Assembly (NCBI GenBank): GCA_947499715.1
Contig: CANMPL010000003.1
Coordinates: 124,001 to 188,000, forward strand
Length of the DNA stretch: 64,000 nt
Source of the DNA: an uncultured Paracoccaceae bacterium
GTDB taxonomy: Bacteria > Pseudomonadota > Alphaproteobacteria > Rhodobacterales > Rhodobacteraceae
Direction of reading: 5' to 3'
A program made the position numbers and the translations under genes. Positions 25,627 through 33,727 of this stretch are shown here, piece by piece (the stretch's first letter is position 1; each line of letters opens with the position of its first letter). The notes under the pieces were generated by a model. The model did not search any database. It had not been told where the DNA came from and saw nothing but the letters and a program-made list of their open reading frames with translations.

Positions 25627-26388
25627 ATGCTCAAAACCCGCATCATCCCCTGTCTTGACGTCGCCGAAGGCCGCGTCGTCAAAGGTGTCAATTTTGTCGA
25701 TCTGGTCGATGCTGGCGACCCGGTGGATGCGGCCATCGCCTATAACGCGGCTGGCGCGGACGAGCTTTGTTTTCTCGACATCATGGCCACAGAAGAAAAC
25801 CGCGGCACCATGTATGATCTGGCCACCCGCACGGCAGAGCAATGCTTTATGCCGCTGACCATCGGCGGTGGTGTGCGCAGCCATCACGATGTGCGCAACT
25901 TGCTGCTGGCAGGGGCGGATAAGGTCAGTTTCAATTCTGCCGCCGTCGCCAACCCCGATGTCGTGGCAGAGGCCGCGCTGCGCTTTGGCAGCCAATGCAT
26001 CGTCGTGGCCATTGATGCCAAAACCGTCGCACCCGGCCGGTGGGAGATCTTTACCCACGGCGGCAGGCGCGCCACCGGCATCGACGCGGTGGAATTTGCC
26101 CGCACAGTGGTCACCAAAGGTGCCGGAGAGATCCTGCTGACATCCATGGACCGCGACGGCACCAAATCAGGCTTTAACCTGCCACTGACCCGTGCTGTCA
26201 GCGATGCGGTGGACGTGCCGGTGATCGCCTCTGGCGGTGTCGGCACGCTGGATCATTTGGTCGAAGGCGTGACCGAAGGACACGCCTCTGCGGTGCTCGC
26301 CGCCTCAATCTTTCACTTTGGTACCTACACAATCGCCGAAGCCAAGGCGCATATGGCCGCCAACGGTATCCCCATGAGGATCGCATGA
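25627..26388 (+). CDS. hisF: Imidazole glycerol phosphate synthase subunit HisF
   Basis: Cyclase subunit that joins HisH-derived ammonia to PRFAR, forming imidazole glycerol phosphate and AICAR. TIM barrel of 253 residues. The start [20 protein letters not shown] contains catalytic Asp11. Further signatures are [21 protein letters not shown] (second catalytic Asp) and [11 protein letters not shown]. The stop overlaps the hisE start (ATGA). It probably has its own promoter in the 91-bp gap with the divergent orthocaspase gene. Confidence 0.98.
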   Translation: MLKTRIIPCLDVAEGRVVKGVNFVDLVDAGDPVDAAIAYNAAGADELCFLDIMATEENRGTMYDLATRTAEQCFMPLTIGGGVRSHHDVRNLLLAGADKVSFNSAAVANPDVVAEAALRFGSQCIVVAIDAKTVAPGRWEIFTHGGRRATGIDAVEFARTVVTKGAGEILLTSMDRDGTKSGFNLPLTRAVSDAVDVPVIASGGVGTLDHLVEGVTEGHASAVLAASIFHFGTYTIAEAKAHMAANGIPMRIA

Positions 26389-26702
26389 CACTCCACGATC
26401 TCGCCGCCACCATCGCCGCCCGCAAAGGCACGGATCCCGCCGCAAGCTGGACCGCAAAACTGTTGTCGCAAGGCCCCGAAAAATGTGCCGAGAAGTTCGG
26501 TGAAGAAGCCGTCGAGGCCATCATCGAGGCCGTCAAAGGTGACACATCAGCCCTCACCTCAGAGGCGGCAGATGTGCTTTACCACCTGCTGGTGATGCTC
26601 ACCGCCTGTGATGTGGCCCTTGATGACGTGCTGGCCGAACTCGCCCGCCGTCAAGGCACGTCAGGCATCGCCGAAAAAGCCGCCCGGCCTTCTTCCGAAT
26701 AA
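26385..26702 (+). CDS. hisE: Phosphoribosyl-ATP pyrophosphatase HisE
   Basis: Hydrolyses phosphoribosyl-ATP to phosphoribosyl-AMP and pyrophosphate, the second histidine step. Stand-alone form of 105 residues. MazG-like metal-binding residues are in [13 protein letters not shown] (about 44-56) and [13 protein letters not shown] (about 66-78). It is translationally coupled to hisF. Two hairpins follow the stop. Confidence 0.97.
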   Translation: MTLHDLAATIAARKGTDPAASWTAKLLSQGPEKCAEKFGEEAVEAIIEAVKGDTSALTSEAADVLYHLLVMLTACDVALDDVLAELARRQGTSGIAEKAARPSSE

Positions 26703-26721
26703 AAATATGCTGGGGTGAATG

Positions 26722-26752
26722 GCGGCTTGCCGCCAGAGGGGCAAAGCCCCTG
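26722..26752 (+). terminator. Paired hairpins after hisE
   Basis: GGCGGC TT GCCGCC (26722-26735) is followed by AGGGGC AAA GCCCCT (26738-26752). These GC-rich stems lack a T run. They may stabilise the his transcript end or be a small intergenic repeat. Confidence 0.4.
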
Positions 26753-26765
26753 CCCGGTGCTGTGG

Positions 26766-27233
26766 TCACAACCGCGACGACAAGATCCCGGTGTTGAACC
26801 CACCCATCCGCAACTCACCAAACAAGCGCTGATATTCGATCTTGGGGCATCTGTTCTGGATCACATCAACGCCCCGCTCCTGTGCCTTATCCGCCGCCGC
26901 TTGATGCTCCACCCCGATCTGCATCCAGATCGTTTTCAGGTTCGGCCAACGGTCCAGCGCCTCATCCACGATCCCCGGCACCGCCTCGGAGCGGCGAAAG
27001 ATCTCGACCATATCCACATCATGCGGCACGGATGTCAGATCCGGATAGACCGTGGATCCGAATAGTTCTTGCCCCGCAAGGCCGGGGTTCACCGCGGTCA
27101 CGTCAAACCCTTTGATCCGCAGATAGCGCACCACATAGTAACTGGGCCGCACCGGGTTTGCAGAAACGCCCACCGCTGCAATCCGCTTTGTGCGGCGCAG
27201 GATCTTGCGCAAAAAGTCATCAGAATAGGTCAT
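26766..27233 (-). CDS. CoA-binding domain protein (YccU type)
   Basis: Rossmann-fold CoA-binding protein of 155 residues; physiological role unknown. Family pattern: TKRIAAVGVSANPVRPSYYVVRYL near the start, then VTAVNPGLAGQELFG and KTIWMQIGVEHQAAADKAQERGVDVIQNRCPKIEYQRL. This length and the nucleotide-binding start match the stand-alone YccU proteins, not succinyl-CoA synthetase. It is a single gene facing the his operon tail-to-tail. Confidence 0.92.
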   Translation of the reverse strand: MTYSDDFLRKILRRTKRIAAVGVSANPVRPSYYVVRYLRIKGFDVTAVNPGLAGQELFGSTVYPDLTSVPHDVDMVEIFRRSEAVPGIVDEALDRWPNLKTIWMQIGVEHQAAADKAQERGVDVIQNRCPKIEYQRLFGELRMGGFNTGILSSRL

Positions 27234-27248
27234 GGCGGCAATTGCCCA

Positions 27249-27276
27249 TAAAAAAGCGCCCGGATCAACCGGGCGC
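27249..27276 (-). terminator. Rho-independent terminator downstream of the YHS gene
   Basis: GCGCCCGG (27256-27263) pairs perfectly with CCGGGCGC (27269-27276), and the minus strand continues with TTTTTTA. It is the clearest simple terminator in the window. About 110 bases between it and the YHS stop hold nothing recognised. Confidence 0.85.
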
Positions 27277-27385
27277 AGTTTATGGAACGAGGGACAGTCT
27301 TAAGGGCAGCTGTTCCGGGGGTCTGCCCTTGCTATCCAGATGGGCACAAACCGGCTGCAGTCCAGTCCAGCGCACCGCTTTGTGA

Positions 27386-27838
27386 TCACGCGGTGAGGAT
27401 ATCGGGCCAATAGCTGTTGGCTTTTTCGATGTTGCCGGGAATGTCTTCGGACCAGATGGTGCGGACATTGACCGAATAATTGAGGTAAAGCTTGCCATCC
27501 ACGATGGTCCAGGCCTCTGGCACAGAAGAGGCAATCGACCCCTTTGACATCGCGAAAGAACAATAGCCGCCATATTGCGGCGCGTAAGCCTCGGGGTTGG
27601 CTTCAAAAAGCGCCATGTTTTCAGCGCTGGCAAACTGCCAGGTGGCGCCTTTCCACATCAGGCTATGGGCCGCGTCGCCGGGCGTGGGCGCGCCCGCGGT
27701 GAAAAAAGCAACCGGATCAGCGCCGCGAATGGCAAGGCCGCTTTCGGCAAAGACGTCCGGTGTTGCGGCAAAGGCCGGGCGGGCAAGAAACGGTGTTGTG
27801 GCCAGAAGGCCAAGAAGTGTGCGACGGGTCAGCATCAT
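27386..27838 (-). CDS. Exported YHS-domain protein
   Basis: Protein of 150 residues with a twin-arginine-like signal (MMLTRRTLLGLLATTPFLA, cut after AFA). A YHS domain follows: IRGADPVAFFTAG, then WKGATWQFASAENMALFEANPEAYAPQYGGYCSFAMSKG. YHS domains are often linked to metal handling, but the function of this exported subgroup is not known. GAGG lies 5 nt before the first of two adjacent ATGs, so 27838 is used; the longer ORF is not supported. Transcription ends at the stem at 27249-27276. Confidence 0.88.
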   Translation of the reverse strand: MMLTRRTLLGLLATTPFLARPAFAATPDVFAESGLAIRGADPVAFFTAGAPTPGDAAHSLMWKGATWQFASAENMALFEANPEAYAPQYGGYCSFAMSKGSIASSVPEAWTIVDGKLYLNYSVNVRTIWSEDIPGNIEKANSYWPDILTA

Positions 27839-27934
27839 GAAATCCTCATGTTTCGGGTCTGAAGATAAAATGCGCGAACCGCGCGAAAAATGCACCCCTG
27901 CTCGCCAAGGCGTGAAAGCGCGCGTGCAAATGTT

Positions 27935-28246
27935 TCAATCAAAGATATCTTCGACGACATCCCAAAGCTCTTCAAACAGCTTGTGACCTAAGCCTTTGCG
28001 TTTTCTCTTCTTTTTCCTGCCCCACCCTGCCGGCTTGACCCCATGGGCGCGGTCATATTGAGGGGCCGGGCGGGCGGGCGTCGTCGCAGACGCGGTTGCC
28101 CTGCGCGGCTCATTTGGTAACATTTTCAACCGGTGCAGCGGCGCGCCACAGCTTGAACACGCCAGCTCGTGCCGGGATTTGCCCCGCAAAACCAGCGCGG
28201 CCTTGGTGCCGCAATAACAGCAGGTCGCAACCTTCACAGCGCCCAT
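27935..28246 (-). CDS. Small zinc-ribbon protein with basic tail
   Basis: 103 residues, not recognised as a named family. The N-terminus holds a zinc ribbon, CCYCG near residues 9-13 and CSSCG near 31-35. A Pro/Ala linker, a strongly basic run (GRKKKRKRKG, about 76-85) and an acidic amphipathic end (FEELWDVVEDIFD) follow. It starts 9 bp after the RlmB-type gene on the same strand, so it is probably cotranscribed. Nucleic-acid binding is an inference from the ribbon and basic patch. Confidence 0.78.
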   Translation of the reverse strand: MGAVKVATCCYCGTKAALVLRGKSRHELACSSCGAPLHRLKMLPNEPRRATASATTPARPAPQYDRAHGVKPAGWGRKKKRKRKGLGHKLFEELWDVVEDIFD

Positions 28247-28255
28247 GATCTCTCC

Positions 28256-29044
28256 TTATGCCTTGGAGGCATATAGGGCGACAGCGGCCGCATTCGAGAC
28301 ATTGAGCGATCCAAATCCGCCACTTGCGTCAATACGGACAAGCGCATCGCAGGTCGCAAGGGTCTTTTCACGCAGCCCCGGCCCTTCTGCCCCCAGCACT
28401 AGCGCGACGGCACGGTCCGTCTTGCCCTCCAGCGCCTGCTCTATGGTCTGATCCGCCGTGCCATCCAGCCCCAGCACCAGATAGCCCATCTGCTGCAATT
28501 CGGTCATCGCATCCGCCAGATTTCGGACCCGCACATAGGGCTGCCGTTCCAGCGCGCCGCTCGCCGTCTTGGCCAGCGCGCCTGTCTCGGGCGCGGAATG
28601 CCGCTGCACCGCGATTACGGCGCGCGCGCCAAACACCTCTGCCGAGCGCAAGATCGCACCGACATTATGCGGATCCGTCACCCGGTCCAGCAACACCATC
28701 CGGGGCGGCATCGGCCCCTCGCCCAGGGCGATGTCCTGCAAACTGCCCCAGTTCAGCGGCTTGACCTCAAGTGCGGCCCCCTGATGCACCGATTGCGGAT
28801 CAATGGGTGCGGCAAACTTGCGTGGATCCGAAATCTCCGGCTCCAGCCCGGATCCGGCAATGACATCGCCCAGCTTATCCATGGCATTGCGCGTCACGAC
28901 CAACCGCAGCTTTTCGCGCGCCGGGTTCTGCAGCGCATCGCGCACCGCATGCAGCCCGAATAGCCAAACCGTCTCGGCGGCAGCAGCCCGTTTGGCCTGC
29001 TCTTTCGCGATCACCCATTTCGGCTTTTGCATGGTTTTCCCCAA
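28256..29044 (-). CDS. rlmB: RlmB/TrmH family 2'-O-ribose RNA methyltransferase
   Basis: SPOUT methyltransferase, 262 residues. An N-terminal substrate-binding domain (WLFGLHAVRDALQNPARE) precedes the knotted SPOUT domain. The three SPOUT motifs are visible: DRVTDPHNVGAILRSAEVFGA, LVLGAEGPGLRE and GFGSLNVSNAAAVALY. RlmB methylates G2251 of 23S rRNA in E. coli; the exact target here is inferred. The start at 29032 (MQKPKW) is an alternative. It is divergent from tRNA-Tyr. Confidence 0.9.
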   Translation of the reverse strand: MGKTMQKPKWVIAKEQAKRAAAAETVWLFGLHAVRDALQNPAREKLRLVVTRNAMDKLGDVIAGSGLEPEISDPRKFAAPIDPQSVHQGAALEVKPLNWGSLQDIALGEGPMPPRMVLLDRVTDPHNVGAILRSAEVFGARAVIAVQRHSAPETGALAKTASGALERQPYVRVRNLADAMTELQQMGYLVLGLDGTADQTIEQALEGKTDRAVALVLGAEGPGLREKTLATCDALVRIDASGGFGSLNVSNAAAVALYASKA

Positions 29045-29116
29045 GGTTGCTTCGCCCTGCCGATACCTGACAATGCGCGTGCTGTGAACCCGGATCGCAC
29101 ACCGCGCTTTTTCGTC

Positions 29117-29144
29117 TTGACGCCCCTAGGGGCCAAGGCTATCC
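29117..29144 (+). promoter_or_regulatory. Likely promoter of tRNA-Tyr
   Basis: TTGACG (29117-29122), a 16-bp spacer and CTATCC (29139-29144), ending 11 bp before the tRNA. Good -35, modest -10. Confidence 0.5.
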
Positions 29145-29155
29145 ACCCCGCCAGT

Positions 29156-29239
29156 GGGCGACAGGCCGCAAGGTGTGGCAGGGGACTGTAACTCCCTCGC
29201 GGAGACGCACGCCTGGTTCGATTCCAGGGTCGCCCACCA
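29156..29239 (+). tRNA. tRNA-Tyr (GTA)
   Basis: 84-nt class II tRNA. Acceptor GGGCGAC pairs with GTCGCCC, with discriminator A and encoded CCA (29237-29239). The anticodon loop is CTGTAAC (anticodon GTA), the long variable arm is CGCGGAGACGCACG, and the T loop is TTCGATT. Confidence 0.97.
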
Positions 29240-29314
29240 CTTCACCAGCCATCAGATCATATGCCACCGTCGCTTTGGCAAGTGGCGGGTCGCTGACCCG
29301 CCCGGCAACGCCTG

Positions 29315-30124
29315 TTAGGACGGCTTGAAGCCCGCAAAAAATGTCGCGTCGTCCTCGGCCTTGCGTTTATCGAGGATTGCAACCGCGTCGGCCCCGGCCC
29401 GGTAGCGCAGCGTATCGGTGCCATCGGTCACCGCCTGCCAGATCACATCGGCCACGACCTGCGGCTCTGACGGATTGGCGCCGGCGCTGGCAAAGGTTGC
29501 GAAAAGATTTTCAATCGTCGGCTGATATTCGGCCATCGTTTCATCGTTGACGAAATCCAAAGAGCGGCCGCCAAAGTCGGTCTTGATCATGCCCGGCTCA
29601 ACAATCTTTACCTTCACGCCAAAGGCCGCCAGCTCATAATGCAGGGACTCTGACAGGCCTTCGACCGCGAACTTGCTGCCGTGATAAAGCGTGCCCAGCG
29701 GAAACGCCATCTGCCCGCCGATGGACGAGATATTCACAATCGCACCGGATTTTCGTGCCCGCATATGCGGCAACACGGCCTTGGTCACAGCCAGCAATCC
29801 AATCACATTGGTATCGAATTGACGGGTGATCTTTTCCATCGAAAACGCCTCGAGCGGGCCATAGGCCCCGTATCCTGCATTATTCAGCAAGACGTCGATC
29901 TGCCCAAAATGCGCAATGCCTTCCGCGACCGCCGCCGCGATCGAATCCGCGCCGGTGACGTCAAGTTTGGTCACAAGCACCCCGTCCATCGCGGCCAGCT
30001 CTGTCTCTTTTTCGGGCGAGCGCATTGTCGCAATCACGTTCCAGCCCTTTGCGTGAAAATGCAGCGCCGTGGTTCTACCGATCCCGGTTGAGGCCCCGGT
30101 GATAAGAATGGTTTGCTTGGTCAT
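29315..30124 (-). CDS. SDR family oxidoreductase
   Basis: Classical short-chain dehydrogenase/reductase of 269 residues. The NAD(P)-binding TGASTGIG lies near residue 9, NNAGYG near 87, and the catalytic Ser with Tyr-x-x-x-Lys is in SSIGG and YHGSKFAVE. The substrate is unknown. The start at 30124 (MTKQTILITG) is the family start. It is divergent from an AraC-type regulator (gap 154 bp), which suggests the regulator controls it. Confidence 0.93.
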   Translation of the reverse strand: MTKQTILITGASTGIGRTTALHFHAKGWNVIATMRSPEKETELAAMDGVLVTKLDVTGADSIAAAVAEGIAHFGQIDVLLNNAGYGAYGPLEAFSMEKITRQFDTNVIGLLAVTKAVLPHMRARKSGAIVNISSIGGQMAFPLGTLYHGSKFAVEGLSESLHYELAAFGVKVKIVEPGMIKTDFGGRSLDFVNDETMAEYQPTIENLFATFASAGANPSEPQVVADVIWQAVTDGTDTLRYRAGADAVAILDKRKAEDDATFFAGFKPS

Positions 30125-30278
30125 CGCTATGCTCCTTGTCTGATGCTTTGAACGTAGTCGGGCGGCCACTTCTCCGCCTGCCCGATCCTGCAAACGACAT
30201 GCCTAATCCTCCAACTGGTTGTGATTTTTGGTGATTTATCTCGGATAGGGCATTACCCATGACACCACAGGAGCTGGC

Positions 30279-31169
30279 ATGGATATCATAGAACTCTCAG
30301 ACGCCGTTGGACAGCGTTTCGCGCAAGAGCGCAAGAAAGACCCGATCTTTCTGCAATCCCCTCCCGGGTTGGGGTTGTTTGAAATGTCTGCGGAAACGGC
30401 GTTTGAGGCAACGATCTATTCACCTGTCTCTTGCCTGATCCTTCAAGGTGCCAAACAAATTGCGGTTGGCGAGCGATCCGTCACCCTGCACGCCGGCGAA
30501 TCCCTGATCGTTGGGCATGATCTGCCCGTCTCTTCGCGCGTGACCGCCGCCGCCGCCAATACACCCTACCGGGCCATTGTCGTCGGCATTGACCTTGAGG
30601 TCGTGCGCAGTCTTTACGATCAGGTCGACGAAACCGCCTTTCAAAAGGGGGCGGATGATGTGCTGGGGGTCAATCAAACCGACCCCGCGCTGATCGACGC
30701 CCTGGGGCGCTATCTGGCTTTGGCTGACAAGCCTGCAGAGGCCAAGGTCATGGCCCCGCTCATCTTTCGTGAAATCCACTATCGGCTGCTGATCGCACCA
30801 CACGGCGGGATGCTGCGCCGCCTGCTGCGCCGTGACAGCCATGCCAGCCGGATCGGGCTGGCGATTGAGAAGATACGCAAAGACTTTCGCGCGCCCATTC
30901 CGGTCGCCTCCCTTGCCGCTGTTGCCGGGATGAGCGTGTCATCGTTTCACGATCATTTCCGCGCGATCACCGAAACGACGCCACTTCAGTTCCAAAAAGA
31001 CCTGCGCCTGCTGGAAGCACGGCGGCTGCTTTCGCAACAGGGCATGTTGGTGTCATCAGCGGCTTTTGACGTTGGATACGAAAGCCCGACCCAATTTAGC
31101 CGCGAATACACGCGGAAATTCGGTGTACCGCCCAAGGCGCATGTCGGGGCAGAATTGGTCGCGATCTAG
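30279..31169 (+). CDS. AraC family transcriptional regulator
   Basis: 296 residues. The N-terminal AraC-type ligand-binding region (about 35-190) contains SCLILQGAKQ and LHAGESLIVGHDLPV. The C-terminal double helix-turn-helix (about 205-290) contains ASLAAVAGMSVSSFHDHFRAITETTPLQFQKDLRL and VGYESPTQFSREYTRKFGVPP. It is close in layout to regulators paired with SDR or aldo-keto reductases. GGAG lies before the ATG at 30279. Its stop overlaps the truncated ornithine cyclodeaminase homologue by 4 nt. Confidence 0.94.
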   Translation: MDIIELSDAVGQRFAQERKKDPIFLQSPPGLGLFEMSAETAFEATIYSPVSCLILQGAKQIAVGERSVTLHAGESLIVGHDLPVSSRVTAAAANTPYRAIVVGIDLEVVRSLYDQVDETAFQKGADDVLGVNQTDPALIDALGRYLALADKPAEAKVMAPLIFREIHYRLLIAPHGGMLRRLLRRDSHASRIGLAIEKIRKDFRAPIPVASLAAVAGMSVSSFHDHFRAITETTPLQFQKDLRLLEARRLLSQQGMLVSSAAFDVGYESPTQFSREYTRKFGVPPKAHVGAELVAI

Positions 31170-31840
31170 GCCGAGGCTTCGCGATGGGCGTCCAGAACCA
31201 CATTTGCGATGGCGATGTCCTGCGCCGCAATCCCCGTGAGGTCCGCGATGGTAATTTCGCTGTCTGTGCGGCGCCCCTGCCCCGCGCCGGACAAGATCTG
31301 GCCAACCTCGATCACGTCCGCACGCTGGATCTGACCCGCCGCAAAGGCATGGCTCACCTCTCCTTGGTCAAGGCATTGGTCCATCGAATCCACGGCCAAA
31401 ACATCCGCGCCCGCGACCAGATCCGGCGCAAGCTCTTGCTTGCCGGGGGCATCAGCGCCCACGGCGGTGATATGGGTGCCGGGCTGCACCCACTCCTGCG
31501 CGATCAGGGACGATGGCGCGCCGGTGGCGGTGATGATGATATCGGCGTCGCGCACGGCATCGGCCAGATCATCCGCCACCGCAATCGCGTACTCCCCCTC
31601 CATCGCCGCCACAACCGCGCGGGCCTTTGTGGCCGAACGCCCCCAGACCGTAAAGGTCAGATGCCCACCGATCAGGGCAAGATGGCTTTCGATCTGTCGC
31701 ACGGCTTGGCTGCCGGTGCCCAGGATCAGAACCCGCTTGCTGTCAGACCGGGCAAGGCATCGGGTCGCGATCGCCCCACGGCTGGCCGCGATATAGGCCG
31801 AAGGCCTTGCCGCTTTAGAGGCCCATGTGATGCGCAACAA
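31166..31840 (-). pseudogene. Ornithine cyclodeaminase/mu-crystallin homologue, 5'-truncated
   Basis: The 224-residue frame matches the C-terminal two thirds of the ornithine cyclodeaminase family: the NAD-binding RVLILGTGSQAVRQ (about 36-49), then WGRSATKA, DADIIITATGAP, THITAVGADAPGKQEL and a C-terminal DLTGIAAQDIAIA. Family members are usually about 310-330 residues; the first 90-100, with part of the substrate site, are absent. The only start is a TTG at 31840 with no good ribosome-binding site, and the upstream 155 bp hold no matching remnant. I read it as a decayed gene; a short functional reductase is the alternative. Confidence 0.65.
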
Positions 31841-31883
31841 GGCGCAGTAATCGCGCGCAACCGCCGTTCCAAATTTCTCCGAT

Positions 31884-31898
31884 TGACTTACCCGATCA
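31884..31898 (+). promoter_or_regulatory. Candidate RirA (iron-Rhodo) box and promoter of the hemP operon
   Basis: TGA-N9-TCA (31884-31898) matches the iron-Rhodo/RirA box of Rhodobacterales and Rhizobiales. It overlaps a promoter-like TTGACT (31883-31888) followed after 17 bp by CAGGAT. Binding would repress the downstream hemP-imelysin genes when iron is sufficient. Match found by eye. Confidence 0.5.
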
Positions 31899-31995
31899 TT
31901 TCACTCAGGATTAGCGCACGTCTAGCCATCCCGAATCTTTCATGGGCAAGCCCGACACGTGCGTAACGCTTTCCACGTCAATCGAGGACCACCTG

Positions 31996-32157
31996 ATGAA
32001 ACATGAACCCCCTAAGATCACGCTTGAAACTGACCGCCCCACCCCGCGGACACAGCAGGCCGATATCTTTGAATTGATGGATATTCTGGGCACATCCGAC
32101 AGTGTCGATCTTGCCTGGCTTCAGGATCAGCGCCGCGACAGGGCTGGCGCACAATGA
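31996..32157 (+). CDS. Small hypothetical protein upstream of hemP
   Basis: 53 residues from the ATG at 31996 (MKHEPPKITLE); an earlier in-frame ATG at 31942 is less likely. No known domain; acidic with a central helix (ADIFELMDILG). GAGGACCACCTG precedes the ATG. Its stop overlaps the hemP start as ATGA, so the two are translationally coupled in the iron-regulated unit. Confidence 0.6.
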   Translation: MKHEPPKITLETDRPTPRTQQADIFELMDILGTSDSVDLAWLQDQRRDRAGAQ

Positions 32158-32318
32158 CGTTCCACGCCGCCCCCTCCAGAGAGATCCCCGTGCCCGCGCA
32201 GCCGACCTATGCCGCCCTTGACCTGACCAAAGGCGGCGATCTGGCGCAGATCGTGCTGGGCGATCAGACCTATACCCTGCGGATCACCCGTGCTGGAAAG
32301 CTGATCCTGACCAAATAA
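32154..32318 (+). CDS. hemP: Hemin uptake protein HemP
   Basis: 54-residue protein. The C-terminus QTYTLRITRAGKLILTK is the HemP family signature (R-x-T-R-x-G-K-L-I-L-T-K). HemP genes sit at the head of haem/iron uptake loci, and in some proteobacteria HemP acts as an activator of haem uptake genes. Here it follows a small ORF with an ATGA overlap and precedes the imelysin gene by 122 bp. A RirA-type box upstream supports iron control. Confidence 0.88.
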   Translation: MTFHAAPSREIPVPAQPTYAALDLTKGGDLAQIVLGDQTYTLRITRAGKLILTK

Positions 32319-32440
32319 CCAAATGTGCAATCCCGCAGCACTGCCGCGCCCTTGGGCGTGGCCCGGTCCTGCGCGCATACCCCGCCCCGGTCGTTGCCGG
32401 TGGCGCCGATTTGACTGACACCATCAAAGGGACAAACCCG

Positions 32441-33703
32441 ATGCCACGATTTACCACTACCGCAACTGCGATTGCCTGCAGCCTCGCCATGCCCGCAAAC
32501 GCCTTGGGCGCGGGCGATGTGCTTGCCACCTATGCCGATATCGCCGCCGCGAACTACCATGACAGCCTGATCACCGCGCAGCGCCTGCAAGCGGCGGTCA
32601 ACGCCCTTGTCGCGGATCCATCAGCGCAAAACCTGAACGCGGCCAAAGCTGCTTGGCTGGCTGCCCGCGCGCCCTATCAACAGTCAGAGGTGTTTCGCTT
32701 TGGCAATGCCATCGTTGATGATTGGGAAGGCAAGGTAAACGCTTGGCCACTGGACGAGGGCCTGATCGATTATGTCGATGCCGCATACGGCAGCCCCTCG
32801 GATGACAACGCATTTGCTACGCTGAATGTCATCGCCAACCCCAACTTTACCCTGTCTGGCCAAGCTATTGACGCCACTGCGATCACGCCCGATCTGTTGG
32901 AAAACACCCTGCAAGAAGCCGACGGGATAGAGGCGAACGTCGCCACCGGCTACCACGCCATCGAGTTTCTGCTATGGGGGCAAGACCTGAACGGCCACGC
33001 CGCAGGTGCAGGCAACCGGGCCTGGACCGACTATGCAATCGGCCCCGATTGCACCAACGGCAATTGTGATCGCCGGGGACAATATCTGACAGCGGCGACG
33101 GATCTGCTGGTCACAGATCTGGATTGGATGGCGGCGCAATGGTCCGACGGTGGTGCGGCGCGGGCGGCACTGCTGGCCGACCCCGACGCCGGGATCGCGT
33201 CCATCCTCACCGGGATGGGGTCATTGTCCTATGGTGAAACCGCGGGCGAACGGATGCGGCTGGGCCTGATGCTGAATGACCCGGAAGAGGAACACTCCTG
33301 CTTTTCCGACAACACCCATAACGACCATTTCTTCAACGGTTTTGGCGTCCGAAACGTCTATACCGGCACATATGTCCGCGTTGATGGCACCGTCGTGACA
33401 GGGCCGTCGCTGTCAGATCTGGTGGCCGCGACAGACCCCGCGCTTGACCGTGACATGCAGGCAAAGATGGGCGATGCCCTTTTGGCGCTTGGCCGGATCA
33501 AGATCGCGACAGAGGCGGGATTTGCCTACGATCAGATGCTTGAACGCGGCAATGATGCGGGTGCTGCACTGATCATGGCCGGCGTGAACGGGCTGATTGA
33601 CCAGACCCGCACGATTGAACGGATCGTCGCCGCATTGGGGGTCGGTCAGATCAGCATCGCAGGCTCTGACAGCCTTGATGATCCGACAGCTGTGTTTCAG
33701 TGA
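32441..33703 (+). CDS. Imelysin family (M75) iron-regulated periplasmic protein
   Basis: 420 residues with a signal peptide (about 1-24, ending ALGA). Imelysin/ICMP family: the conserved GxHxxE is G170-Y-H172-A-I-E175 and is followed by FLLWGQDL. Two four-helix-bundle halves are typical of the family, which includes IrpA and EfeO-type iron proteins. Peptidase activity is doubtful in this family; metal or iron binding is the better-supported role. The start at 32441 (MPRFTTT) gives a proper signal peptide. It is followed after 24 bp by a di-haem oxidoreductase, a common partner. Confidence 0.92.
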   Translation: MPRFTTTATAIACSLAMPANALGAGDVLATYADIAAANYHDSLITAQRLQAAVNALVADPSAQNLNAAKAAWLAARAPYQQSEVFRFGNAIVDDWEGKVNAWPLDEGLIDYVDAAYGSPSDDNAFATLNVIANPNFTLSGQAIDATAITPDLLENTLQEADGIEANVATGYHAIEFLLWGQDLNGHAAGAGNRAWTDYAIGPDCTNGNCDRRGQYLTAATDLLVTDLDWMAAQWSDGGAARAALLADPDAGIASILTGMGSLSYGETAGERMRLGLMLNDPEEEHSCFSDNTHNDHFFNGFGVRNVYTGTYVRVDGTVVTGPSLSDLVAATDPALDRDMQAKMGDALLALGRIKIATEAGFAYDQMLERGNDAGAALIMAGVNGLIDQTRTIERIVAALGVGQISIAGSDSLDDPTAVFQ

Positions 33704-33727
33704 TCTAACATCAGCGGACCTGATGTC

